A program made the position numbers and the translations under genes. A stretch of 64,000 nt of DNA from Plasmodium malariae. Taxonomy: Eukaryota; Apicomplexa; Aconoidasida; Haemosporida; Plasmodiidae. Below the pieces are notes generated by a model that worked only from the letters and a program-made list of their open reading frames with translations, ran no database searches and was not told the DNA's origin. Numbering within the stretch: the stretch's first letter is position 1; the number at the start of each line of letters is the position of its first letter. Location: assembly GCF_900090045.1 (NCBI RefSeq), contig NC_041777.1, forward strand, positions 248,001 to 312,000, read 5' to 3'. Below, piece after piece: positions 28,000 to 39,964 of this stretch.

Positions 28000-28838
28000 A
28001 TCAAGATAATTTTTGAAAGGAAATAAAAAAATTCGACATGTAATCTTAACAGTGCGAGATGCTAAAAAGTGAAAGGCGATGCGCGTACATATATATATAT
28101 ATGTATATGTATGTATATATTTTTACAAATATTTATATATATTTATGTATCTATACACATGTAAATAACCACATGGTTTGAAGTCCCTTCCTTTTAGTTA
28201 TCTTTCTACTGTTATGTTAACCACTTCAATAAAAAGAAAAAACTAAACTGAAAAAAGCTTTTAATTAAGTGTTCACACACTAAGACATGAATAAAATATA
28301 CTGCTAAGATGTTTTTTCCCCCTTTGTGCCAAACTTCCTTTCGTTAATTTGTTAAATACATATATGAACTTTTTTTTTTTCCATTTTTCTTTTTTCCCTG
28401 ATTTTTCTTTTTAGCCTTCACGAAGTGCACTTAAATGCATAGAAACTCTTCCACTTCTTATGACTTTAAGGGAAACGACCTCACATTTCAAAATTGAAAA
28501 AATATATTTGTAAGTAAAAGGAAGAAACGTTTTACGCATATTTACAAAAATATGAATTGTTAGACAAAAAAGGTAAAAAAGTTCAATAGTTAGTAAAAAA
28601 GGAAAAAACAAAAATACATCTGTAAAATATATAGACAGGTGGCAGCAAATGCTCCAACCATCTTATCTTCTTTTCTAACCACGCAAACGTAATTGTGTTT
28701 TTTTTTTTTTTTTCCTTTTTTTTTTTTAGTAAAAATAGAGTACTAAAAAATTAAGAGAGAAAATTAAAATAACGCAAAGAAAAAAAATTTACATACATGT
28801 ACATGTATTTACAAAACATTATATATACACCCATGTTC

Positions 28839-28899
<61 letters not shown>

Positions 28900-29680
28900 T
28901 AGATATATAGATAGATAGATAGATATGTGTGTGCGTATGGTACGGATTGCATGACCTATGCACACTTTCTTCATTTTCTTGCTCCTATACACACCTTCTT
29001 ACCTTCTGGAAAAACTTTTTATTAATGTTATAAAGTTATTCCCAAATTATTCTACCACAAATTCGTGCACTTTTCTAATTAGTAAACGAAATAAATAATC
29101 CAGTATTGCTTCTTCTGCAATTTTTCTCGTATTTTTGAGCCTTTCGTATAATATTCTGCGGTGCGAAATAAAAAGAAAAAAATAAAAAAAAAATAAATAT
29201 ACAGTGGAGAACTTATATAATCATAAACAAAAAAACAATTTTTAATTACAAATATGCCTTAACATAAGGATAATAACAAAATATGGAGAATTTTATATGA
29301 TTATGTAATAAGTTATATGAACAAAGAAGCAAAACGAATTTATGAAAAATTATGGAATTATGTACGGGTATATATTATTCTTCAAAAAAAATTAAGCATA
29401 AATGTATGAAATAAAATTAGATAAAAAAATATAGATAATTAAAAATGCAATAAAGTTAAAAAGATATAAACCTACGATGTCGCGCATTAGAAGTAAAACA
29501 GCACATACATGTATTTTCAAATGAGCAGTATGTATAAATGTAAATATACATGTACGTGTACATGTACATATATTTATACACGTATTAACAGATATAAACG
29601 TGCACATTCTCTTTATGTGCAGCCACTCTGCTTAAAATTACATGGCTTATATTTTTTTTTTTTTTTTTTCTCCAAATAAC
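28000..29680. other. intergenic region upstream of DPAP3
   Basis: It contains the DPAP3 promoter side and the 3' flank of the next minus-strand gene. A compound TA/GATA microsatellite lies at about 28839-28925, with poly-T runs near 28700 and 29650. No coding sequence is recognised. Confidence 0.65.
28839..28925. repeat. (TA)n / (GATA)n microsatellite
   Basis: Two TA tracts interrupted by 'tgtatata', followed by repeated 'gatagata'-type units. Confidence 0.95.
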
Positions 29681-31570
29681 TTACTTCTTTTTTATTGGGA
29701 TATATTTACATAAAGATTCATCATCAAATGAAAGAGAATCTTTTAGTCTACTACCTTCGTTTGAGATAATTTTATCTTTATATTCAGAATTTTCAAGAAA
29801 GCTGAACTTTAAAAAGCGTTCACTATTATTCTTCAAAGTTTTTGATATTTTGCTCATATATGAGGAGTTAGAGTTATTACTTAAAATATTACCCAAAACA
29901 GAACGAGAGTAAATTTTCGCTAAAATGAACTCAAAATCTGTTTTACTCAAATTAGGGATATGGTGCAATTTTACACCATTAAATGATGTTTTTTTTAAAA
30001 AGTCTAAAATCTTCCAGTTTAACATATTTAGATCTTTTAAAAATAATCGGACAAATTTGTACATATCTGTTACAACTTTTTCTTCTTTAATTAAAGAAAA
30101 TAAAGTGTCAATAACAATTGCAAAACTTGAATAGACATACTTTTCTTTCTTATTATAAGAGTCGAATAATATTGTTCTAACCGCTTCTATAAAAATATTA
30201 TTATTTACCATCCTTTCAAAATCTTCTTTTGCTTTTTCAATTGGATGAAAAGTGAAATGTTTTGATGCACTATCAGTTTTTATACGAATTTTTCTATTCT
30301 TTAACATTTCTTCTAAAGAAGTATAATAACTATATATGTCTTCTGTTTTATAAAATTGTCTCTTGCTTAATTTTGACAAAGGACACTTTGCTGGTTTGTT
30401 CTTAGAATAACTTTTTAATTCACTTACTACTCCTTCGTTGTTTGTACTCTTCTGGGTGTTTCCCTCATCATTTTCATTTTGCATATTCTGCTCGCTGGGA
30501 AGATTTAACAAATCATTTCTAGTAGCTGATGTTTTGACTTCTTCCAATTTTACCTCCTTTGGTACTTCCTCTTGTCTACTACACAGAGTACTCATTATTT
30601 TTTCCCTTACTATTAAGTTAAATATTTTCTTAAAAAATTTATTTATATTTAATTTTAAATTTATTTTTTCTTCATTTAACAATGTTCTTACATATCCCTT
30701 AATCCTTGAATGATTTTCTTCTTGTTGTTGTTCTTTTGTGGGTATTACCATATCGTTATTTACTTTTAGATCTATGTTATTCGCGTCTTGTTTTGGTTTT
30801 TCATTTCCTGAAATGCTCATCATATTTTTACCCTCTGGTTTTTCCATGTTTTCAGATAAATCTTCATCTCCCATGTTTAATAGCTCCTCAAAAGTTTTTT
30901 CATAATTTTTAGGAACATCAATACTTTTCATCAGGTTTGACCCTTTTTCTGTAGTTATCTTTTCTTCGTCATTTGCTATGTTTCCCTCTTCTTTTTCTCC
31001 GAAGCTTGGGTTATTTATCCCTTTTCCATATACCTCATTTTTCCTTTCATTTTTCCCTTTATTTTTCTCTTCATTTTCTCCTTCATTTTTCCCTTTATTT
31101 TTCTCTTCATTTTCTCCTTCATTTTTCCCTTTATTTTTCTCTTCATTTTCTCCTTCATTTTTCCCTTTATTTTTCTCTTCATTTTCTCCTTCATTTTTCC
31201 CTTTATTTTTCTCTTCATTTTCTCCTTCATTTTCCACTTCATTTTTCTCCTTATTCCTCGCATCCCCAGATCCCAACAGTGCCTCTTCTCCTTTTTCATT
31301 ATCTCCAGATATTTCTATCCCTCCACTTATGTCAAAAGAAATAGGATTTCCATTCTTCATTTGGTCTAGTATTTTTTTATCATCGTCGTTATTAATATCC
31401 TTATCTACTAAAATGTTCTTTGTTAAATTTTCTTTTTCATTTACCTCATTAAAGACTATATCCCTTATCCCATTATTTTTTCCGAGTTCAAATTTCTCCT
31501 GTTCTGACTTTCCAAAACTACAGCAGTAGTAGCTAAGCGCAACAAAAAGAACAAGTATATAAAGTTTCAT
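29681..31570 (-). CDS. conserved secreted Plasmodium protein, unknown function (repeat-bearing)
   Basis: Single exon, 629 residues. An N-terminal hydrophobic signal peptide (about 1-20) predicts entry to the secretory pathway; no other transmembrane segment is seen. Residues about 110-174 are five near-identical 12-residue units (G-E-N-E-E-K-N-K-G-K-N-E), highly charged. A non-repetitive, mostly helical C-terminal region (about 405-590) with aromatic residues looks like the conserved folded part; five cysteines are spread outside the repeats. Position between DPAP3 and P41 matches PF3D7_0404800, described as a conserved protein of unknown function. I recognise no family. Charged repeats like these are typical of merozoite or vacuolar antigens, but that is a comparison, not evidence of function. 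Confidence 0.75.
   Translation of the reverse strand: MKLYILVLFVALSYYCCSFGKSEQEKFELGKNNGIRDIVFNEVNEKENLTKNILVDKDINNDDDKKILDQMKNGNPISFDISGGIEISGDNEKGEEALLGSGDARNKEKNEVENEGENEEKNKGKNEGENEEKNKGKNEGENEEKNKGKNEGENEEKNKGKNEGENEEKNKGKNERKNEVYGKGINNPSFGEKEEGNIANDEEKITTEKGSNLMKSIDVPKNYEKTFEELLNMGDEDLSENMEKPEGKNMMSISGNEKPKQDANNIDLKVNNDMVIPTKEQQQEENHSRIKGYVRTLLNEEKINLKLNINKFFKKIFNLIVREKIMSTLCSRQEEVPKEVKLEEVKTSATRNDLLNLPSEQNMQNENDEGNTQKSTNNEGVVSELKSYSKNKPAKCPLSKLSKRQFYKTEDIYSYYTSLEEMLKNRKIRIKTDSASKHFTFHPIEKAKEDFERMVNNNIFIEAVRTILFDSYNKKEKYVYSSFAIVIDTLFSLIKEEKVVTDMYKFVRLFLKDLNMLNWKILDFLKKTSFNGVKLHHIPNLSKTDFEFILAKIYSRSVLGNILSNNSNSSYMSKISKTLKNNSERFLKFSFLENSEYKDKIISNEGSRLKDSLSFDDESLCKYIPIKKK
31048..31240 (-). 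repeat. 36-bp coding minisatellite (5 copies)
   Basis: Five nearly perfect 36-bp units within the unknown secreted protein encode a 12-residue Glu/Asn/Lys/Gly block. High identity between copies, including silent positions, indicates recent expansion. The antisense Phe/Ser/Leu-rich frames across it are shadows. Confidence 0.92.
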
Positions 31571-33074
31571 TTTTTTTTTTTTTTTTTTTAATGTCTCTTT
31601 CTCCTTCCTATAAGCTATTCTGTATAATAATCAAAACTTTTTTTTTTTTTTTTTAAACTGAATCTCTGTTTTAAAGATACTGTTCTATATATAATATTGC
31701 TAAAATAGGAGAGTTGCAAAATGAAAACAAAAAAAAAAAAGAAGAGCGAGAGAATAAAATAAAATAAGTATTAACAATTAAGAATAATATATTTTATATA
31801 TTGGTGAGAATATAAGACAAAAATAATAACTTGATTAACTAAAAATTTTCCTCTTTAAGTTAAGTGTATAAAACAGAAATAAAATTGGGAAAAAATAATA
31901 TATTATTTTTAAGTTTTTTTCATTACAGGTTGTAAAAAAAAAAAAAAAAAAATGAACAGAATTTAGCTATGGCATAAGAAACAACATCAAACAGATCAGA
32001 CAACTCAAAACAGCAGAACAAGCAACTTAAAAAAAAACAAGATCGAAAAAATAATTATTTTTCAAATTTTATCTCGGTTACAATTGAAGAAAAAAATGCA
32101 TGTTTCTCAACCTACACAATACATGCAAAAAAAAGAAATGTTAAACTACACTAAAGAGGGGAAAACCCCAATATATCCAATTAAATTTTTTCTACATTAA
32201 TTGCATACAAAAAAAAAAAAAAAAATTTTGTAAAAAAAGGAAAGTGCAAGAGATTTTTTTGAAAAAATTGCCAGTTTCTCAAAATTGTAATTTGTAAGTG
32301 TGTAAAGCAACTTCAGCAAGTAACCCTTATTCGTGCTTCATCACAAAAAAATAAAGTAAATTAAAGAGTTAACCTAAAAAAGAAAAAAGCTCAATCTCAA
32401 GCTCAAACGTATACATGAGAAGAGAATAAAAAACCAGAAAGTACAACATTACGCGAAGACCTTATTTTTACGGAATGTATAAAAGAAAATATATAAAGAA
32501 ATTATGAGAAATTATAAGATTCACATTCGTCATGTGTTATATTAGAATATATTATAATATATTATTTTTCATTCTATTATAATAAAAAATACCAGCATAA
32601 GCGCGTTAATGTCACTATAACTGTTCATTTTTTTCTCATATTTTCACATCTCTTTTTCTTTTAATCCTTCCTGTTCCTATATTTAACATTTTGAAAATTT
32701 ACATAAAAAAATTAAAATTTTAAAGTTACTCGCTTCTTTATTTCTTTTTGTTAATTTTTAGTTTTATAACACAATATCCAATTCATTTTATTCAGGACAA
32801 GGACCTTTAGTATTTGAAAAAATTGTCATTAAAAAAAAAAAAAAAAAAACATATTTACTAAAATTTAAAAAAGTTTTTTTTTTTTTTTTTTTTTTATTTG
32901 TAGAAAAATGTGTATACGGTATACTGTTAAAGAAAAAAATGGAAGAAAAAGTTGTTTTAAAAAAAAAAATTTAAATTTGTGTCTGAGTCAGGAATAAACA
33001 TGTATTCGCATGCATGCATATTATATACACATAAACATGAGCATTACATGTGTATGCGTAGGTGCACCCACTCC
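31571..33074. other. intergenic region between the unknown secreted gene and P41
   Basis: AT-rich DNA with many long poly-A/poly-T runs (for example near 31575, 31640, 31935, 32205, 32830 and 32880). It holds the promoter side of the secreted gene and the 3' flank of P41. No gene is seen. Confidence 0.7.
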
Positions 33075-34199
33075 TTAGTCTTGAAAGGTCTGGGAAATAG
33101 CTGCACTCTCCCCTCCTTCAACAGCCAACTCGAAAACGTAATTATCATATTGAGCCACAGTAGACCTACATTTGCACCTAATAGTATAATTATGCTGTAT
33201 AAAATGAGGAAGTTTCAAATAGAAGGCATACTTTCCCTGACGTTTATTTCCATAAGATATATACCCTGGCATCAATGTTTTCAAATCAGTTTCTTTATCT
33301 TCATAAAGTACTTTATCAAAGCAATTATTTGGTTCAACATTTCCAGTATTATCGTAAATACACTTAAATCCTACGAATTCTCCTGGTTTTGCTTCTATAC
33401 GACAGACTCTACTACCTCCATATTTCTCCACAGGATACGGATTAGAAAAATAGTTAACTACATTATTACCGAAATCACAACCTTTTGTTATTGTATCACT
33501 TGTAGAAACAACAACTTTCATTATACCATATTTTGTTATTATTTTTTCTGTTTTTATTTTAATTTCTTCATCTACTTCTTCTTCTACTATTTCTTCATTA
33601 TCCTCAGGGGATTCACCACTATCTTTTTTCTTTTCCTTTTCTATTATATTTTTATACTTTTTAACTCTTTGTAAAGCTTTTTCTAAATGTTCATCTACTT
33701 TTTGTTGTTCTTCTTCTTCTTCCTTTACCAGTACTTCTTCTTCCTCTGAATCTTCAACAACAATACTTTTTGATTCTTTGATTAGCTTTTCCTTTTCTGC
33801 TTTTCTTTCTTGCAGATATTTTTGCACATCTGCTGTTTGTAAATTACAAAAACAATAAAATGTTGTATTTTTTTTAACTGTAGGAGATATTAAAAGAGTA
33901 TCCCCATATACTGTTGATCCGTATAATATTTCATCTATTGATATCTTAGATGAATCCATTTTCTCTTTTGTAATATCATCTACTATATTTACGTTCTGAA
34001 AACATTCTGCTCCAATTTTTTCTGGGCATATAAACGTTACACTGTCGAATGGGTTAGCATGCACTTCACAATACTCCTTTTCATTTTTACCTAACAAGTA
34101 TTTTTCCTTTGTAAAATCACACACATGCTCTTGTGCGTATATAAGCACTTCTTTTAAAAGGAAAAGAAAAACAAAAACAAATACCACTAACTTTTTCAT
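33075..34199 (-). CDS. P41: 6-cysteine protein P41 (merozoite surface)
   Basis: Single exon, 374 residues, close to P. falciparum P41 (378). Signal peptide about 1-22 (ending near LIYAQ). Domain 1 (about 25-135) has six cysteines ending with YCFC. A Glu/Lys-rich spacer (about 135-235), with an EEEEEQQ run, separates it from domain 2 (about 239-365), which starts at 'GCDFGNN' and ends at RCKC, also with six cysteines. No hydrophobic C-terminal tail is present, so there is no GPI signal; in P. falciparum P41 is held on the merozoite surface by binding the GPI-anchored P12. The charged spacer between the two s48/45 domains is characteristic of P41. Synteny (next to the helicase and Sec24B) agrees. 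Confidence 0.93.
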   Translation of the reverse strand: MKKLVVFVFVFLFLLKEVLIYAQEHVCDFTKEKYLLGKNEKEYCEVHANPFDSVTFICPEKIGAECFQNVNIVDDITKEKMDSSKISIDEILYGSTVYGDTLLISPTVKKNTTFYCFCNLQTADVQKYLQERKAEKEKLIKESKSIVVEDSEEEEVLVKEEEEEQQKVDEHLEKALQRVKKYKNIIEKEKKKDSGESPEDNEEIVEEEVDEEIKIKTEKIITKYGIMKVVVSTSDTITKGCDFGNNVVNYFSNPYPVEKYGGSRVCRIEAKPGEFVGFKCIYDNTGNVEPNNCFDKVLYEDKETDLKTLMPGYISYGNKRQGKYAFYLKLPHFIQHNYTIRCKCRSTVAQYDNYVFELAVEGGESAAISQTFQD

Positions 34200-36352
34200 T
34201 TTTGCGTCTACCTACGCAGTATGAACACTCCAGCACCAGCACACAAATACGCGTACAAACATACACAATTACAATTACAACTACAAACGCAAACAGCCAC
34301 ACACACACGTATGCCTGTACCCACTCGTTTATTTATGCCCAAACGAGATACAAACGATCAATTCGTACAGAAGGCAAAAAAAGCAAAGATGTTTTCTAAA
34401 TATGAGAAATAATTGGCACTAACAAGGTGTTATATTATGCGTTCGTACAAAAATTCCTCTAATACTACTGACAGTCAAAGGAAATAGCAAAAAAATTGTG
34501 CGTAGTATGATAAAAAGGAAAATTCATATCTTTACATACATGCGATTATGTAAATACGTACGTTCACGTACACACATGTAATGTTTAAAAAATAAAAAAC
34601 GCAAAAAACAAAAAAAAAATAAAACAAAATGAAGTTCAGATACTTGAATTCACAGTAAAAAAAATTGTTCTTTTCATATAGAGAAAAGTTTATACTTTAA
34701 TTTTATTTAAAAAAAAAAAAAATAAAACTAATAATTTCCAAATTTTCGTATTCGCCTCCAAATATTTGAACATTCAAATGTGTAAAAAAATGAATAATAA
34801 TAAAGCAGCATAAAACAGCAGCACAATATTGCAAAAATTCAATTTTTCAATTTTTAATCATTTTAAAAATGTAACTAAAAAATTTTTTTAATACTTTTAT
34901 CCTATTTAATATTTTTAAACTTTTGAATCCCTTTAACCGTTTTAACCCTTTCAATCTTTTCAATTTTTTTAATCTGATTAATCTTTTTTTTTTTTTTTAA
35001 AGAATGTATCAGGAGAAAAAAAAGGATAACCAAAAATGGAACAGGGAAGGTAAAAAAAAACTTAAAAAATGCAAAAAAAAAAAAAAAAAAAAGAAAGAAT
35101 GAAACAAAGAAACAAAGAAAGGCTATTTACATTTGTTCTAATTTCTCACTTCTGATTGTGATATTTATTTTTTTAATAAAACTTTTTAGATTTTTCTTAT
35201 AATTGTCTTTATTTTTTCCATATGGAATTTTGTTTCCCACATTATATGAGTACATATGTACACATACATATACTGCGTGCATACACACTGCAACTTTTTT
35301 TGGCATATATATATAGTCTAGTTATAAAAATAAAATCAAACTTTTTTTTTTTTGTGGTGTATTTCATTATTATGTGAAATGTGAAAATATGCGCTACTTC
35401 ATTTTTTTGTTGCTTAGCTATTTGTTGTTTTACTTTATTTTTTTTTCCCATTTTTTGTTACTCCTTTTAAATTAAAGTGCGAAAACTGCTAATTTCCGCA
35501 AATAACATCCTCACCATTTCAATGAAACAATTTTTCACTTAGAGAGTGCATAAAACAAAAGCTAAAAAAATGTACAAATACATACTAAAAAATTGTATAC
35601 GTAAAAGCCAAAAAAGGGTGTAAATAAAAGCCAAAAAATCGTATAAGTAAAAATAAAAAAATTGTAGCAATATGTAATAATATTATGTATATTAGAAAAA
35701 GAAAATAAAAATAAGTACAGTATAATAAAACATAATACAATACAATAAAATACAATACAATACAATAAAATAAAACATAATACAATAAAATACAATAAAA
35801 TACAATACAATAAAATACAATACAATAAAATAAAATAAAATAAAATACAATAAAATAAAATAAAATAAAATACAATAAAATAAAATACAATAAAATAAAA
35901 TACAACAAATTAGGGTAAAAAATAAACAAACTTAACAGGTTAAATGATTACATGAAGAGGTAAGTGAAATGTTGTAAAATTTAAAACAATTCCTCCAATA
36001 ATATATGCACGCTAATTATATAAAAATATGGCTAAAAATTTCATATTAATAAATACATTTTTATTATAATAATGCTACATTTTAAAAAATTGTTTGCTTT
36101 TTTATGAGAATGTTACCCCCACATATGTTCGTGTATTTTTGTGCCTCTAATATGAAAGCAAATAAAATTGGCTTTAAATAACGGATATTCGAACAATATG
36201 ATTTTTTCACTTAAACTGTTAAGCGTGGAAAGTTTTTTTTTTTTTGCAGCGCTTCAAAAAAAATCAGAAATGTAACGGATTTACATGTACGTGCATATAT
36301 TTATGTACGTACATATATTTATGTACGTACATAATATACCCATTTGATACTG
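34200..36352. other. intergenic region upstream of P41
   Basis: It holds the P41 promoter side and the 3' flank of the helicase gene. A pentanucleotide array occupies about 35715-35910. Elsewhere there are poly-A/T tracts. Open frames at 34202-34412 (+) and 35242-35451 (-) are low complexity and not supported. Confidence 0.65.
35715..35910. repeat. pentanucleotide array (AATAC/AATAA)
   Basis: About 38 tandem copies of 'aatac' and 'aataa' on the plus strand. A 5-bp unit reads through all frames of the minus strand without stops, which creates long Phe/Leu/Tyr/Cys-rich spurious frames. Confidence 0.93.
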
Positions 36353-38622
36353 TCATGGTGGGGCGCACAGCTTTCTCAAATCGTCATAGCCATATAATTT
36401 GTGTCTATTTATTATTTCCATAGTTTCCTTCTTTAACGAGTTTTTAATTAAAGGTTTCAAGTGCAATAAATTATTTTTAATGTCAATTAAATTTGCTTTT
36501 TTGAATTTCAATTTTGCAATAGCCTTTATGTTTCTTTGCCTAGCTGACTTTAACATCACTGCTTTTTCCTTTTTCTTAATAAAATGATATACTGTTCCTC
36601 TTCTGCTGTTGTATCTGCAAAAAAAGGTAATTATTTTCGTACATACGTGTATGTGTATATACATGCATATTTGCTTGTAAACACATGAACGTATACATGT
36701 GCAAAAATCCTTGTTTTATGCAAATTTAAAACAGTGAACACACTGCAACTCGATCGTGTAATTAATACATACACGGACAGAAATTTCAGCTGAGCACTCC
36801 AACAGTTCTTTCCCCTTACACCATTATAAACGCGCATATATACATACATGTGTGTGGGTATGCATGCACATATGAAAGTGTGTATGCATGAACGTATGCA
36901 TGTATGTATGTATATATAAGTTTTGTGAACATGTATGTGCACACACAGATATGACATACCTTCCCAGTCGTCCAACCCTATGCGTTAAAACATTATAGTA
37001 TCCAGGCATATCGTAATTAACGATATAATTAACGTTCACAGTGTCCAACCCTCTCGAAAGAGAATCTGTACATATTAAGATATTCAACTGATGGGTAAAA
37101 AACTCGTTCAGAATTTTCGTTTTCCTTTTTCTAGATAAATTACGATTGTACTCCTTAATACTATAAAGTGCCTCATTGGTGTAGCTAAAATATACCGTTA
37201 GGTATCGAAATAGCAAATGAGACGATTCTTCGTCATTGCAAAAAATTAGCATACTCAGGTTTTCTATAAGGGAAAAAAAATAAAGAAGACAAAATTGTCA
37301 ACAAATGACTAACAGAATTGAAAACAAAGGACGGACAAAAATTAAAAACAATTGACAAAATTTATAAAAATGGATGAACAAAACCTACAATAATATATAT
37401 ATAAAAATGACAACAAAGAACAGGTACTTCAAACCCAAAGGTAATATAAATAATATAACATTAATTCTAAAAAAGTGTTATAAAAAGGGCAATAAGAATT
37501 AAAGATCAGATTTATTTGTTAGTACTTCGATCTATAAACATTTTTCGTAATATCATTACCTTTGACTTGGATGTCCAGAATTAATTTAATTAGATTATAC
37601 AACTTATTGTATTTTTTTTTTACATATAAATAAAATTCTTCATTTCTTTTGTAACTAATTATGTAGTAAAATAATATAGGTCTATATAAATTTATAGACA
37701 TAATGCTGTCTGAAACTTTACATAAGGTAGCTGAGACTAAAATTTTTTGAAGAAAATATTTTGGTTTGTACAAAGTAGTACATAAATTTTGATTTTTTTC
37801 TACAATATTTGTTAACGAGTTTACTAAACTATTTATATTAGTTTTGCTAAATGATAAAATCTTGTCTACTTCATCAATAATTAGAAACTTTAAATTTTTA
37901 AATAATTCTTCATTATTATAAAATAACATTTCAAATTTACCCGTGGTCGTTACAATAATGTTGGTGCCTTTAAAAAAATTCTCATTATCAATAAATTCAT
38001 CAAAATAAATATTCGCATGAAACATATTTGTATTTATACTTTGACATATTAAATTATTTATCTTAAATTTATTTATAACATTTAATATTTGAACCACTAA
38101 TTCTTCTGTTGCTGTTAATATAAGGCAAAATAAGTTATTATCCTTATTACATAAGAAATAATCTAAAATGGATATAATATAACATAACGTTTTTCCTAAA
38201 CCTGTAGGCACTTCAATATATATATCACCATTAAGTAAAGAGTTTGATCCATTTTTATATAATAATGAATATTGTAAAACACAACTCTGACACGGTAAGA
38301 AGTGTTTGAAATGAAAATTATTTATCAGGGCATTTATAATGTGCTCATTTATTGGGGTATCTTTTATTGAATTCCATTTACCTATTTCAATTTCTTCATC
38401 TTCTATTTTTACTATTCTGCAATTTGCGCTTAAGGCATTTCTTACTTCATCTACTTTTTTTTTATGTATCTTAATTTCTTGCATATCTGACTGTTTTCCT
38501 TTTTTGTTTTCATCCTTTTCGTTTCCCTTTACGGTCTCAGGTAGATCTCCAAAGTTTAAAAATTCCCCATTCTCATTTTCAATCGACTTTTTCACGTAAC
38601 TGATGTATACGCAGTTTTTCAT
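36353..38622 (-). CDS. DEAD-box ATP-dependent RNA helicase, DDX51/Dbp6-like
   Basis: Three exons, 37560-38622, 36960-37263 and 36353-36614, spliced in phases 1 and 2 with consensus sites (AAAG|gtaatg, GGAAG|gtatgt), give 542 residues. Motifs in order: Q-like 'LPCQSCVLQ' (about 109-117), Walker A 'VPTGLGKT' (138-145), a degenerate Ia (TATEELVVQ), DEVD at 250-253 in place of DEAD, SAT (297-299), 'MLIFCND', 'ILICTDSLSRGLD' and 'HRVGRLGR'. The 'GDIxIEVPTG' context before Walker A is like the DDX51/Dbp6 group, nucleolar helicases in large-subunit ribosome assembly; that subfamily call is an inference. Synteny matches PF3D7_0405000. Compact, with few low-complexity inserts. The conserved helicase C-domain ends and a basic tail follows (KKKEKAVMLKSARQR). 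Confidence 0.9.
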
Positions 38623-39964
38623 TATCTCATAATGCAGGAGGGTACTAGTAACTTCATGTATGTTTGTATGTATTTACTTATATATATAAATGTATACCTA
38701 TGCGTATATGTATTAAAAAGAGCACGTTAACGTGAGTTAAATCGAAATGGCAGCAAATTAATATCTTATATATTCATATATAATTTATACATTCATATAT
38801 ATATATAGAAGAAAACTGCTCTATTTCCCTATATCAATTCTATTCCTTTTTTTTTCCTCCCTTAGTTCATTCTTTAACATTAATGAAAAGTCAATTATTT
38901 AGATTTTTTTTTTTTTTTATTATGTGAAATATCATCCCAATGAATTCGCAGCCAAATAAAATTAGTACGCTTTCCTCTTAAAAATATAATATAACTTAAT
39001 TTAATTTAATTTAATTCAATTTGATTTAAATTTTTTTTTTTTTTTTCCGAAAATATAGATCTACCTTTTCGCGAGTTGTTTTTTTTTTTTTCCTGTTAAT
39101 TTTACTGTTCTTGTACCGATGAAATCGATTTGGTTGATATTTTTTAAAATTACGTTAAGGTATGATGAATGTATTATATATATATGTACAGTTATATATA
39201 TGAAAATATATTTAAAGAATACCAAAAAAGATAAAAAAAAAAATATATTAAACATTCGTCCGTTGCAGTAATTATACTACACAACGACACTTGAATATTT
39301 TTTTCCTTTTTTAAAAAGCAACTTCAAACATTCCATTTTCATTCCATAACCTCATACATATTTTTGTACTTGGCTTAATTTCTTTTTAAAACACGCAGCA
39401 TACTGCTGTACGTTGCTGTTGTGTAAGTAACATTTTCCTTACATAGTTTTAAATATTTGTACAATATTTTAAAAATTATATAACTATATATATATATATA
39501 TATATATATTTATACATGTTTTAAAGAAGTTATTGCGGGATTATTCAATAGAGGCTTTTCTTTCTTCCTTTTTCTGTTTTTACCAAATTTCAGAAAGTAT
39601 TTTAAAAAAGAAAAAGGAAAATTGTGTTATTAAACAAATCTTTTCTGTAAGGTATATATAATCTCATAAAAAGAGGGTTAAAAAGAATAAAATTAAAAAG
39701 GATATGTACGTTTATACACATATGTATATACTTAAATTTTTGCTTATCTGCATTCTGCAGGTGTACTATGTGAACATATACATTATAAAAATTTATATAT
39801 ACATATATATGTGTATGATTCATAAAAATTCTTAAAAAAATATTCATTATATGCATATACACATACATATATATAACTGTTTGAAAAGGGTTAAATCAAA
39901 GTATTCCGAAGCAAACGTATATAATATGTACACTTGCATAACCAATAGCCAATTTTGCACATTC
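38623..39964. other. intergenic region between the helicase and Sec24B
   Basis: Helicase 5' flank and Sec24B 3' flank. It contains poly-T runs (near 38905 and 39035), a 'taattt' repeat near 38995-39020 and a (TA)n at about 39484-39510. No gene is recognised. Confidence 0.7.

Noticed and set aside
35562..35929. Long Leu/Phe/Tyr/Cys-rich minus-strand frames
   Set aside because: They come from the AATAC/AATAA pentamer array, which is stop-free in all minus frames.
36631..36975. 114-codon minus-strand frame next to the helicase
   Set aside because: It lies in helicase intron 2; the flanking exons splice in phase around it.
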